From Lentisphaera profundi (GTDB lineage Bacteria > Verrucomicrobiota > Lentisphaeria > Lentisphaerales > Lentisphaeraceae), in NCBI RefSeq assembly GCF_028728065.1, contig NZ_CP117811.1, positions 992,001 through 1,056,000 of the forward strand: a DNA stretch of 64,000 nt, written 5' to 3'. A program made the translations under genes and the position numbers. Below, piece by piece: positions 9,370 to 17,741 of the stretch (position 1 is the stretch's first letter; each line of letters opens with the position of its first letter). The notes below the pieces were generated by a model. That model was not told the origin of the DNA. It made no database searches and worked only from the letters and a program-made list of their open reading frames with translations.

Positions 9370-10398
9370 CTATTTTTTGATTAGCCAAATATTGCGGTAT
9401 TGAATTTTGTTGCCGTGCCCTTGTAAACGGAAAGGGCCAGCTTCACCCTCAGGAGTTTTGCGTGAACCACCCGTCTTTGCGGGTATTTCGGTATTATCCT
9501 GTACAAGAACGCCATTGAGTTTCACCGTGATGTAAGCACTTTTGTTTTTTTTGCCATCTTTGAATACGGAATTAGTAAAATCTAAATCGTAAGTCTGCCA
9601 AGTGAGTGGTGGATAAGCCATATTAATTCTAGGGGCGGCAGTTTTATAAATGCCACCACATTCGCTATGTACGCCGTCCAAGCCAAATGAATCCAAGATC
9701 TGTAGCTCATAATCCCAGACATGATAAATGCCACTATTGCCTCTTTTAGCACCGCGATAAGAAGGCATATAAGGCGTCATGAATTCTAGGTGCATGCTAT
9801 AATTATTGAATTTTTCTTTGCTGTAAAGATCTCTGGCATCGGTATGAAGAGATTTAGTGACTTCATCAATGCGGCCACGAGTGAAAGCTTCGATATTGCT
9901 ACCATCAAATAGAACGATCGCATTGGCAGGAGCTTTAGCACCTAAAGTAGGACTCGTACGTTGTTGTTTTTGAAGCTTTAGAGTCTGATCCTTGATTTTC
10001 AGTGAAAGCAAAGACTTCTGAATGAAACCAGAGCAGTTTATTTGTCCTTTAGGGGGAAACTGTTTTACAGGAGTGAAGGTCTCTGCTTTTGGTGAGTAGT
10101 ACTTGCGGGCACCGGTACTTGACTTGAGAATGACTTTATCGGCCTCGAGGACACCATCTAAAACAATTTTATTTTTTTCGTCCCAACCATCGCCAGGAAG
10201 ACCGCCTTTATAGACAACAGTAGAAAAAGAACCTGAGCCCAGTGCAATGACCTGAGCGCCATAGCCGTTACCTTGATACTCTCCTTGGATTTGATAATCT
10301 TTGAGTGCTTGGGCTTCAGTGGGATTAGTCCAGACAGTTTGTGTCTCGGCCAGTAAGCCTAAGTTAAATAATGTTATGAGCAGGGCGATAAACTTCAT
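9370..10398 (-). CDS. Secreted DUF1080 (3-keto-disaccharide hydrolase-like) protein
   Basis: 342 residues. A signal peptide (MKFIALLITLFNLGLLA) is followed by about 120 residues of beta-rich sequence, then a DUF1080 domain (PF06439 type) from about 165 to the end: IVLFDGSNIEAF, RGNSGIYHVWDYELQILDSFG, WQTYDLDF, and GPFRLQGHGNKIQYRNIWL. DUF1080 proteins include glycoside 3-keto-sugar hydrolases with a concanavalin-like fold. This is the first gene of a three-gene operon with the cytochrome c and propeller dehydrogenase-like genes, which fits an oxidise-then-hydrolyse route for glycosides. An AAGG SD lies upstream of the ATG. Confidence in the domain is high; the substrate is unknown. Confidence 0.88.
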   Translation of the reverse strand: MKFIALLITLFNLGLLAETQTVWTNPTEAQALKDYQIQGEYQGNGYGAQVIALGSGSFSTVVYKGGLPGDGWDEKNKIVLDGVLEADKVILKSSTGARKYYSPKAETFTPVKQFPPKGQINCSGFIQKSLLSLKIKDQTLKLQKQQRTSPTLGAKAPANAIVLFDGSNIEAFTRGRIDEVTKSLHTDARDLYSKEKFNNYSMHLEFMTPYMPSYRGAKRGNSGIYHVWDYELQILDSFGLDGVHSECGGIYKTAAPRINMAYPPLTWQTYDLDFTNSVFKDGKKNKSAYITVKLNGVLVQDNTEIPAKTGGSRKTPEGEAGPFRLQGHGNKIQYRNIWLIKK

Positions 10399-10651
10399 AA
10401 TAAAAACCTTGTTTGAATAAGTATATAATTCTTAGACAAGATTTTGTGAAGCATTGTTACAAGTCTTAGCGAATAAAAGAGCTTTTTTTGAACATTTTAG
10501 TCAAATCATTGAATCTTAGCTATATTTATTGAGCTCCTTTACTTATTTAGATTTTTTTTGAAAGGATTAAATGCTTAGGGAATAATAAAAGTGTAACAAA
10601 ATATATTGGATTCTGTATAATATCTTAATAAGAAAATTTGGGAATATATTT

Positions 10652-12091
10652 ATGAATAAGATGATCATTGCGATAGGGCTCTGTGTACTCAGTAGTTTAA
10701 GTGACTATGCCTTGGCAAATGAGGGTGAGAGGCCGAATATCATTATCATCCTTGCCGATGATCTAGGGTATGGTGATTGCGGTGCGTTTAATCCTCAGTC
10801 AAAAATAAAGACACCACATATCGATCAGTTGGCAGAAGAGGGCATGAGCTTTACGGATGCTCATTCAGCGTCCACAACATGTACGCCTTCGCGTTATGGT
10901 TTATTGACGGGCACGAATCCCTGCCGTACGGGAGTTTTAAATACCTTACTCAAAACGGGGCATCCCATTATTGATGCGGATGAGTATACCGTGGCGGATT
11001 TTTTAAAGTCTCAGAATTATCAGACTCATATGGTGGGTAAGTGGCATTTGGGCTTTGAAATGGATAAAACAAAAAATAAGAAGGCCTTTGATTTAAGTCA
11101 GGATCTTTTAGGTGGCCCCGTAGATTGTGGCTTCGATTATTTTTATGGAGTGCATTCATCGGTGAGTGCTTCACCGATGTTCTATATCAAAAACCGTCAA
11201 GCCATTGGCAGGCCAGAAGTCATTGTAGAAGCAGATAAAATTAACGGGAGCGGAAAAAAATCGAAATTTAAAATTCAGCTTGCCCAAGGTATGGCACTAG
11301 AAAATATAAGTCCCGACTTATGTGCGGATGCCGTCAGACTGATAAAAGAGTATGCAAAGTCAGATCAAGAGCAGCCCTTCTTTCTTTATTACGCCTCCAC
11401 GATTCCACATCAACCCTGGGTTCCGAGCGCTGAGTTCAAAGGCAAAAGCGGGCTTGGTGTCTATGCCGATTTTGTGATGCAGTTTGACGACGAAGTCGGG
11501 CAGATCAATCAGGCCTTGAAGGATACGGGGCTGGATAATAATACAATCCTTATTTTCACCAGTGATAATGGTCCCGGTCCGGGCGCGAGTCGTAACATGG
11601 AAGAGCAGGGGCATGGCAGCACTGGAATACTTCGAGGCATGAAGTCAGACGCCTGGGAAGGAGGTCACCGAGTGCCCTTTATCGCTAAATGGCCTCATCG
11701 TATAAAAGCAGGCACTCAAAATCAAGCTATTATCAACGCCACCGATCTATTTGCGACTTTCGCAGCTTTACTTAAGGTGAATTTAGCAAGACTGAGCCCT
11801 CATGCGGCTCCCGATAGCGTGAGCTTCCTAGAGACACTTTTGGATGCTGACAAAAAATTCAAGCGGCCCGCAATGATTAATGGACGCCATGCGATTCGCA
11901 AGGGTGACTGGAAGCTTGTTTCAATTGCAAAGCATAGTGATGCCGCTAAACTTAAACCCAGTGATTTTAAATTATTTAACCTAGCCGAAGATATAAGCGA
12001 AAAAAGTGAGCTTACGCAAGAGAATCCCGAGCGACTTAGTGAACTTTATAAAGAATTCATAGACTTTGCCAATGAGAGAAAACTCAAGTAG
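10652..12091 (+). CDS. Secreted sulfatase, family S1, Cys-type
   Basis: 479 residues with a signal peptide ending near ANEGE. Sulfatase landmarks: ILADDLGYGDCG (metal-binding Asp pair, about 35-45), C77-T-P-S-R81 (the formylglycine motif CxPxR), GKWHLG near 130, and TSDNGPGPG near 300. It removes sulfate esters from sugars and would need a maturase encoded elsewhere. No SD is obvious, but a TATAAT lies at 10616-10621, about 30 nt upstream. The gene is monocistronic and divergent from the DUF1080 operon. Its last ~36 codons plus downstream sequence are duplicated at 48535-48718. Substrate is not deducible. Confidence 0.93.
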   Translation: MNKMIIAIGLCVLSSLSDYALANEGERPNIIIILADDLGYGDCGAFNPQSKIKTPHIDQLAEEGMSFTDAHSASTTCTPSRYGLLTGTNPCRTGVLNTLLKTGHPIIDADEYTVADFLKSQNYQTHMVGKWHLGFEMDKTKNKKAFDLSQDLLGGPVDCGFDYFYGVHSSVSASPMFYIKNRQAIGRPEVIVEADKINGSGKKSKFKIQLAQGMALENISPDLCADAVRLIKEYAKSDQEQPFFLYYASTIPHQPWVPSAEFKGKSGLGVYADFVMQFDDEVGQINQALKDTGLDNNTILIFTSDNGPGPGASRNMEEQGHGSTGILRGMKSDAWEGGHRVPFIAKWPHRIKAGTQNQAIINATDLFATFAALLKVNLARLSPHAAPDSVSFLETLLDADKKFKRPAMINGRHAIRKGDWKLVSIAKHSDAAKLKPSDFKLFNLAEDISEKSELTQENPERLSELYKEFIDFANERKLK

Positions 12092-12168
12092 AGATTCATG
12101 AATGTACTACGGTATGGGAGGTAGGGAACTTAAGGGATTTTACTTGTTTTTTCACCCGCCCGCGGAGG
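11983..12168. repeat. Sulfatase tail segment duplicated at 48535-48718
   Basis: The last ~36 codons of the sulfatase, its stop and 77 bp downstream recur at 48535-48718 with only a handful of mismatches. The shared block ends in the CCCGCCCGCGGAGG start of the larger repeat unit. Confidence 0.9.
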
Positions 12169-12760
12169 CATTGAATTCAAACACTAATTTTCATCATCCG
12201 CATTGGAATGCGGAGCTCCCAGGTTTAAGGGACAAGTGGACCGGTTAGGGACATGGGGACAAGTAAAACGGGGACAGGTTACTATGGGGATAGCTTAAAT
12301 TTTGAAGGGGAAAACTCTGTAAAAACTAACTAAAAAAGTGTCCTGTCCCCAAAACTCACAGGTCTTTCCACACGGGTGAATAGTTTTTTTTTACCCGCCC
12401 GCGGAGGCTCTCCGTCCGCCGGAGGCATTGAATTCAAACACTAATTTTCATCATCCGCATTGGAATGCGGATCTTCCAGGTTTAAGGGACAAGTGGACAG
12501 GTTAGGGACATGGGGACAAGTAAAACGGGGATAGGTTAAATTTTGAAGGGGAAAACTCTGTAAAAACTAACTAAAAAAGTGTCCTGTCCCCAAAACTCAA
12601 AAAAAGTGTCCTGTCCCCAGAGCTCCACCAGAGCTCCAGAGCTGTCGGAGTTAGGAATTGGTTCTCATAGTACTAAAAATCATTTCTGCTTGATTGTTAG
12701 AAGCCTAAGTGCTTATCTGGCTAGCTAATAGGATAGTTTCTCAACTTGAATATTACTTAT
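12092..12760. repeat. Intergenic repeat block: 115-bp-type units and GGGGACAGG/CCTGTCCCC elements
   Basis: No gene is visible. There are two copies of the unit with CATTGAATTCAAACACTA (from 12169 and 12426) and the palindrome CCGCATTGGAATGCGG, each followed by a GGGACAAGTGGAC...GGGGACAAGTAAAACGGGG stretch, TTAAATTTTGAAGGGG and AAAAAGTGTCCTGTCCCC (near 12335, 12577 and 12603). GGGGACAGG and CCTGTCCCC are inverted, as in REP/RAYT-type elements. The same units form the array at 48.96-49.6 kb. Confidence 0.85.
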
Positions 12761-12779
12761 ATGCGATATATTATAGATT

Positions 12780-13119
12780 ATGAATAAAAACAAAAAAAAC
12801 ATATTTAGCTCTCCAAAAAGTTAGAACGTTTATAGATGAACAAAGCGAAGAATCTAGGATCGAATATTTAAATCTCATAGATCGTTTAGAGAAAGAAGGC
12901 TATTTAATTGAGCCCTTTGCCAAAAAGATAGATTCAGACTTATTCGAAATTCGTATTCGAAAAGGTAAGCAAATTAGAGTTTTTTACTTTTATCATGAAG
13001 ATGATTACATTTTTGGTGTTCACGCCTTTGTTAAAAAAACGCAGAAAACTCCAAAACAGGAAATGCAGCAAGCTCAAAAAATCATATCTAAAATTAAGAG
13101 AGGAGAGTACAATGAATAA
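12780..13119 (+). pseudogene. HigB/RelE-type (Gp49-like) toxin, start frame broken at an A8 run
   Basis: The frame 12784-13119 encodes a clear phage Gp49-like/HigB toxin: FAKKIDSDLFEIRIRKGKQI, RVFYFYHEDDYIFGVHAFVKKTQKTPKQEM. That frame has no ATG, GTG or TTG at its beginning. The ATG at 12780 reads MNKNKK and would join the toxin frame (KTYLALQKVRTFIDEQ...) if the A8 tract at 12792-12799 were one base shorter, giving a normal ~112-residue protein. A second ATG at 12761 (MRYIIDYE) is also one frame away. So it is either a recent pseudogene, a slippage-controlled gene or a base-calling error. The stop overlaps the antitoxin start by 8 bp. The order toxin then antitoxin is as in higBA. Confidence 0.6.
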
Positions 13120-13408
13120 AGATATCCTCAATAAAATGAAAAAAGCTCAAGAAGCTCAAGCTAAAGAAATACGTCAACTTGATTCTTATGAGCAGGCTTC
13201 ACATGAGTTTAATCTCGAATACACACTAGCAAACGAGCTCCAAGATGCTCGTAAAAAAGCTAATCTAACACAGAAAGACATAGCAAGAATTATGGGAACG
13301 ACTCAAAGCGTTATTTCTCGTATTGAACATGGCTGTAATGTCTCAGTTAGTACCATCGAAAAGTATGCTCATGCTTGTGGTAAGCATGTTGAATTGCATT
13401 TAATTTAG
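13112..13408 (+). CDS. HigA-like antitoxin, Xre-family helix-turn-helix protein
   Basis: 98 residues from the ATG at 13112, chosen over an in-frame upstream ATG at 12995 because the latter lies inside the toxin coding region. A strong SD (GAGAGGAGAG) precedes 13112. The HTH_3 motif is about 55-85: KKANLTQKDIARIMGTTQSVISRIEHG. The N-terminal half is helical (KMKKAQEAQAKEIRQLDSYEQ). It should neutralise the adjacent HigB-like toxin and repress the operon. It is intact although the toxin frame appears interrupted. An intrinsic terminator follows after 16 bp. Confidence 0.87.
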   Translation: MNKDILNKMKKAQEAQAKEIRQLDSYEQASHEFNLEYTLANELQDARKKANLTQKDIARIMGTTQSVISRIEHGCNVSVSTIEKYAHACGKHVELHLI

Positions 13409-13424
13409 AAAAACATTCTTTTTT

Positions 13425-13451
13425 AGCCCGCTTTAATTAGCGGGCTTTTTT
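13425..13451 (+). terminator. Intrinsic terminator after higA-like gene
   Basis: AGCCCGCT (13425-13432) pairs with AGCGGGCT (13439-13446) around a 6-nt loop, followed by a run of six T. It lies 16 bp after the antitoxin stop. Confidence 0.88.
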
Positions 13452-13618
13452 GCGTCCAAGTTTCGAAAATCAGTGCTCTTATATTCAATACTGAAAAACA
13501 GGGATTAGTACTCAGAGCACTTAAGAAATATCTATATTAATATAATACTATTAGAGATAATTCATCGAGCCATTATTTTTGAAAAAGTGTCCTGCCCCCA
13601 AAACTTTTCCTTATTGAG

Positions 13619-14524
13619 TTATTTCCAAAGCAACTTACTTGGCTCGACAATAACGGCTTTATCTTTTCCTGGAAAATTAGCTGGCGCGGCAATAGTGACT
13701 TCGCCACGAGCAGCAAATTCAGTGCTACGGGCTAAGATAGTTTGAAAACCAACACACTGTAGAGACTTGCCGTTAGCGTGTCCCATTGGCAGGTGACAGA
13801 TAGTTCCTTTACCAAATTTCACGACTAGGATCATTGGTTCTCTTACCTTGGAGCCATTCTTTGACAAAGAACTGGCGATGACTTCGACATTTTCGGCAGG
13901 GCCACGGAGCGAATGATAAAGTTCGTCCTTGGCGTGCATCCACTCAGTAGGAAGACCAGCAACAATTGGGTGGTTTGGTTTATCGTGCTTAACTAAAAAG
14001 TCGCGTTGTGGACCATGACCGCCACTTTTTCCTTCCTTTTCACAACACTTGTTCCAGCTGCCATCCTGATCACGTAACAAAAATCCGGACTTACCAGCTT
14101 TGCGTCCACCCCAACCACCAACGGCAATCATCTTGTTGTAATTAAGCCAGTCAGATGACGAATTATCGGCAGCATGAACAGGGACAAATCCACCGCCATT
14201 GTTGACGAAGCTCTCGAAAGATTTCTGAGTCGCCTTAGACCAAAGTGTTTTGCCACCATCGTTAAAGTTACTGACGACAACTTCGTATTTTGAGAAATCT
14301 GGATTCCACTTGGCCCATTCTTCCTTTGAGGCCTTTTTGCCCGGAGATGTACTGACATCAACAGTAAATTTACCGGTTTGTAAAAGAGTTGCTTTGGTTG
14401 CTTTAGTAGTAGCGACCCAATTGTGATTGTTGACGCCATCAACAATAAGGACTTTGATTTGAGTGTCTTGAGACACACAACTAGTAATGAGAGCTAGCAT
14501 AAAAAAAGCAATAATTTTTTTCAT
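13619..14524 (-). CDS. ThuA-like domain lipoprotein
   Basis: 301 residues. The lipoprotein signal MKKIIAFFMLALITSC has a lipobox (LITSC, Cys16). The rest matches ThuA-like (trehalose-utilisation, PF06283) proteins with a glutamine-amidotransferase-like fold: IKVLIVDGVNNHNW at the start, VVVSNFNDGG, FVNNGGGFVPVHAAD near 115, HPIVAGLP near 195, KDELYHSLRG, and GKGTICHLPMGHA near 245. Such proteins accompany DUF1080 and propeller dehydrogenases in PVC genomes and are linked to sugar catabolism; the exact reaction is uncertain. The gene stands alone between repeat-bearing spacers. An AGGA SD precedes the ATG. Confidence 0.85.
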   Translation of the reverse strand: MKKIIAFFMLALITSCVSQDTQIKVLIVDGVNNHNWVATTKATKATLLQTGKFTVDVSTSPGKKASKEEWAKWNPDFSKYEVVVSNFNDGGKTLWSKATQKSFESFVNNGGGFVPVHAADNSSSDWLNYNKMIAVGGWGGRKAGKSGFLLRDQDGSWNKCCEKEGKSGGHGPQRDFLVKHDKPNHPIVAGLPTEWMHAKDELYHSLRGPAENVEVIASSLSKNGSKVREPMILVVKFGKGTICHLPMGHANGKSLQCVGFQTILARSTEFAARGEVTIAAPANFPGKDKAVIVEPSKLLWK

Positions 14525-15039
14525 TCTGATTCCTGTAGGATTATTATTAACATGAAATTCAACACTACAGCGAAAGGTGTTTTAATTCAAGGGGACAAAG
14601 GGGGACAAGAGGACAGGTTAAATTTTGAAGGGGGCAAGGGGATAGGTTAAATTTTGAAGCGATTTTTTATATTGATTTGGCAATTCGGCACTCTAAAGAG
14701 TGGACTACATACCTAGGGATTTATTTGAAGGGACAAGGGGACAGGTTAAATTGTGAAGCGCTGGTCAATTGTATTATTTTTATATCAGCGATGATGGACT
14801 TATAGTCAGATTATTGTGCAAAATTGCAGTCAATCAGCCTATTATATGATGGTTTATTAGGCAATGTCATTAATTGTCTTTTATTATTAACTTGCGCTAC
14901 TTGCTAAAGATTTAAGTTTGTTATATCATTACTTAATCAACTTGTAGATAATAAGATTGTAGATAATAAGCTAAAAAACACATCTTGGGGTGGCTTGAGC
15001 TGGCAAGTTTATTATTCATGTTAAATAGGATGACAAGAA
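14525..15039. repeat. Gene-free spacer with GGACAGGTTAAATTTTGAAG repeats
   Basis: Three copies of GGA(C/T)AGGTTAAATT(T/G)TGAAG lie at about 14612-14631, 14642-14660 and 14739-14758. They are the same word found at 12.3 and 12.5 kb. A 14-bp direct repeat TTGTAGATAATAAG sits at 14942-14955 and 14957-14970. No coding sequence was recognised. Confidence 0.75.
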
Positions 15040-15067
15040 TTGACGTGGTGATTTTCCATGGTATAGT
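15040..15067 (+). promoter_or_regulatory. Predicted sigma-70-type promoter for the 15134 gene
   Basis: TTGACG (15040-15045), a 16-bp spacer and TATAGT (15062-15067), 67 nt before the ATG at 15134. The layout resembles the promoters before the prepilin-like genes at 26645 and 43480. Confidence 0.65.
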
Positions 15068-15133
15068 ACTTTATTAAGTGAGTTGCTTAGGCTTGCGAAT
15101 TTCCGCAATTTTCATCAAAGAGGATTTAGTTTT

Positions 15134-15421
15134 ATGAAATCAAAGAAAAGTAATAAGTACACTCTTATTGAATGGCTTGCGGTGAAGGCGATTTCAGCCA
15201 GTTTTCTAGTGCCGACTTTAAAGAAAGTAGGGGCTAAAATGACGAGTTTCCTTGGCGATAAACGTTCTATAAGAATGAATACGCCAGGCAGCTTAGTCGA
15301 TGATTTTCACTCTGAGGGGGCTTGTGAATTCGATTTTCTCGATGCAGTGAAGCCGACTTATCGAGCTGATGACGTCACTAATTTTCCCTTCGGTCGAATG
15401 ATTAATTTTAATTTTGGATAA
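15134..15421 (+). CDS. Short degenerate prepilin-like protein
   Basis: 95 residues from the ATG at 15134, which has AGAGGA 7 nt upstream; a longer in-frame start at 15083 has no support. The N-terminus MKSKKSNKYTLIEWLAVKAI clearly derives from a prepilin leader ([12 protein letters not shown]), but F is Y, L is W and the hydrophobic stretch carries charged residues. After about residue 35 nothing resembles the other prepilin-like proteins, and the WDD, CPSD and DGH elements are missing. It may be a decayed remnant or a small leader. A good predicted promoter precedes it and the cytochrome gene starts right after, so transcription of that operon probably begins here. Confidence 0.55.
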   Translation: MKSKKSNKYTLIEWLAVKAISASFLVPTLKKVGAKMTSFLGDKRSIRMNTPGSLVDDFHSEGACEFDFLDAVKPTYRADDVTNFPFGRMINFNFG

Positions 15422-15425
15422 ACAA

Positions 15426-17741
15426 ATGTCAATAAATGTCCTTTTAGGTAAGTATTTAAAATATCGTAGCTCACCAGCCGTTATTCGGGGGTGGGGAAAA
15501 CAGCTTACTGGGCTGCTATCATTAGCGGTTTTATCACCCGTCTGCGTGGATGCACAAGAGCTACCCTCAAAAGAGCTCTACAACAAATCTTGTCTTGCTT
15601 GCCATGGGGCATCTGGAGCCGGGTTTCACGACAAAGAAATATCGGCTAATCTAACGGTACTCTCTGATCCCTATCTCAAGGATCAGTTTGAGGCGATTGT
15701 CAGTGGCAAACGCAAGTCAGTGGGAGCCAAGAAAATGGCCGAAGCGCTGAAGGCCTACTCGACACAGGATCAGTATCAGGCCATGCTCTATGCGACGCAG
15801 TTGCCCTTGGCCGATTCTCGTGAAACATTAAAAAAAGCTGACCATAAAAGAGGGAAGCAACTCTATGCTAGTTGTGTTCACTGCCATGGTAATACTGCGC
15901 AGGGCAATAGTAATCCAGCCTTGCCTGCACCGCGCTTAAAGGGACAAAGTGACGCGTACCTCTATCAAACGCTCAAAGATTTTAAGAATGGCCATCGCGG
16001 CGATGAGTCAAGTGCCGCGATGCAGATGAAAGCGATGACGGCGATACTGAGCAGCGACAAGGATATGCGCGATGTGATAGCCCACATCAAAACTTTTAAA
16101 GATAAAAAATCGACCTTGGTGAGTGAACTCAAGTACAAAGTTTATAAAGGCTCTCATGAGACTTTTCCAGATTTTTCTCAAATACAGGAACACGACTCGG
16201 GGCATATCCCACATGGCAAGATGGATATTAGCCTTAGTGCGATGGCGGCTAACTACGCGATGGTATTTGAGGGCCTGTTTGATGTGAAAAAACCAGCGAT
16301 GTACAACTTTAAGTTAGCTGCAGGTAGTAGCGCTAGAGTTTACTTGGATGGACAAGTCATTATCGAGAATATCAGTAAGCAAGAAAGTGAGACCCTGGAG
16401 TTAATTAGGCTCGAGCCTGGTAAAAAGAAAATTAGAGTTGAGTACCTTGCCGGAAAAAATAATAATTATTTAAAGCTAGCGCTATCAGCCACTGACTTAA
16501 AACGACAGTACTTGAGTTCTGAAAAGTTCACGGATCGCTATAACGATGGCGCTACAATCATGCTCGAAAGTCAAGATAAGCAGGCCGTGGTCTTTCGTAA
16601 CTTCCTCAAGGGCGAGGGCGCTCGTTCGATCTCCGTAGCCTTGCCTGGTGGCCTTAATTTCAGCTATGACGTCGCCAATATGTATCCCTCAAAAATGTGG
16701 ACAGGAAAGTTTCTCGATATTGGCCCCTCTAGGTATTTTCGGGGTATGAACCACAACGCGCTCATCAGTCATAGCTCGATTCAACTGCCCCTAGGAGCGC
16801 CGATTAGTCAATTAGCGACTGCCTTAAGCGCTTGGCCAAAGGATCTCAATCGCGACCCGAGCAAAATCAATAGTAGTCCCAATAAATTCGGTGGTTACAA
16901 AGTCGACGAACAAAATATACCGACCTTTATCTACCGTCACCAAGATGTCGAAATAGAGGATCGCTTCGATGCCATTCCAGATCAAGCAGGCTTGAGAAGA
17001 ACTCTTAAGTTCAACAGTACAGATACTCGCAAAAATCTCTACTTCAGAGTTGCTGCGGGTAAAGTGACTCAGCTAAAAGGCAAGCCAGATTTCTACACGA
17101 TAGACAATGACTATAGCGTACATGTGGCCAATGCTTTGCTGCGTTACCCACCGGCCAAAATTGTGCCCGCTGCCAAAGGCCAGATTGAAGCTTCAAAGGA
17201 CTTAGCATCCTTGGTAGCGAAGGATAGTGATGGAACTACACAGGGGCGCTATGTTCGCATTGAAATCCCCGGTAAGGGCAAGACGCTCACGCTCGCCGAG
17301 GTAGAAGTTTTTAGCGCCGGCGAAAACGTCGCCTTAAAAGGCAAGGCCTCTCAAGTGAGTCGCGCTCACGGTGGCCTAGCTAAGTACGCAATTGACGGAG
17401 TCGTCTCTCATAAAATAACTCACACCAAAGAACCCGGCAACGATGTATGGTGGGAACTTGACCTGCAAAAAATGACTTCTGTAGACCGGGTCGTCGTCTG
17501 GAACCGTAAAGTTCTTAGTAACCGCCTCGCCAATTTTCGTGTTTCGCTACTTGATGCTGAGCGTCGCGTGGTGTGGAAAAAAGATATTGCCGCGCCCCCA
17601 ATACCGAATATCGAGCTACATCCAAAAGCGAATGACGAGATCGAGATCCTCGTGCCGATAAAATTCAAGGATGGCAAAGCTGAGCTAGAAATCGATTATT
17701 TATACAAGAATAAAAAGCTTAAAAGAGGCCTTTCAATATGA
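15426..17741 (+). CDS. Secreted di-heme cytochrome c protein with PA14-like and F5/8-type C domains
   Basis: 771 residues from the ATG at 15426; a TTG four codons earlier overlaps the preceding gene. The export signal is GLLSLAVLSPVCVDAQ (about 30-45). Two heme sites follow: CLACH near 55 and CVHCH near 145. About 235-365 is PA14-like (AGSSARVYLDGQVIIE, LEPGKKKIRVEYLAG). A long beta-rich middle (380-600) resembles that of the cytochrome protein at 8075 (GPSRYFRGMNHNALISHSSI versus GPNINERGQHDSLP). The C-terminal ~140 residues form a discoidin/F5-8-type carbohydrate-binding domain (RYVRIEIPGKG, AIDGV, WWELDLQ). It overlaps the next gene in ATGA. It is likely the electron acceptor for the propeller dehydrogenase and may be glycan-bound (inference). 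Confidence 0.82.
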   Translation: MSINVLLGKYLKYRSSPAVIRGWGKQLTGLLSLAVLSPVCVDAQELPSKELYNKSCLACHGASGAGFHDKEISANLTVLSDPYLKDQFEAIVSGKRKSVGAKKMAEALKAYSTQDQYQAMLYATQLPLADSRETLKKADHKRGKQLYASCVHCHGNTAQGNSNPALPAPRLKGQSDAYLYQTLKDFKNGHRGDESSAAMQMKAMTAILSSDKDMRDVIAHIKTFKDKKSTLVSELKYKVYKGSHETFPDFSQIQEHDSGHIPHGKMDISLSAMAANYAMVFEGLFDVKKPAMYNFKLAAGSSARVYLDGQVIIENISKQESETLELIRLEPGKKKIRVEYLAGKNNNYLKLALSATDLKRQYLSSEKFTDRYNDGATIMLESQDKQAVVFRNFLKGEGARSISVALPGGLNFSYDVANMYPSKMWTGKFLDIGPSRYFRGMNHNALISHSSIQLPLGAPISQLATALSAWPKDLNRDPSKINSSPNKFGGYKVDEQNIPTFIYRHQDVEIEDRFDAIPDQAGLRRTLKFNSTDTRKNLYFRVAAGKVTQLKGKPDFYTIDNDYSVHVANALLRYPPAKIVPAAKGQIEASKDLASLVAKDSDGTTQGRYVRIEIPGKGKTLTLAEVEVFSAGENVALKGKASQVSRAHGGLAKYAIDGVVSHKITHTKEPGNDVWWELDLQKMTSVDRVVVWNRKVLSNRLANFRVSLLDAERRVVWKKDIAAPPIPNIELHPKANDEIEILVPIKFKDGKAELEIDYLYKNKKLKRGLSI

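Noticed and set aside
12995-13111. N-terminal extension of the antitoxin
   Set aside because: It overlaps the toxin coding body in another frame, while the ATG at 13112 has a strong SD and gives a normal HigA length.
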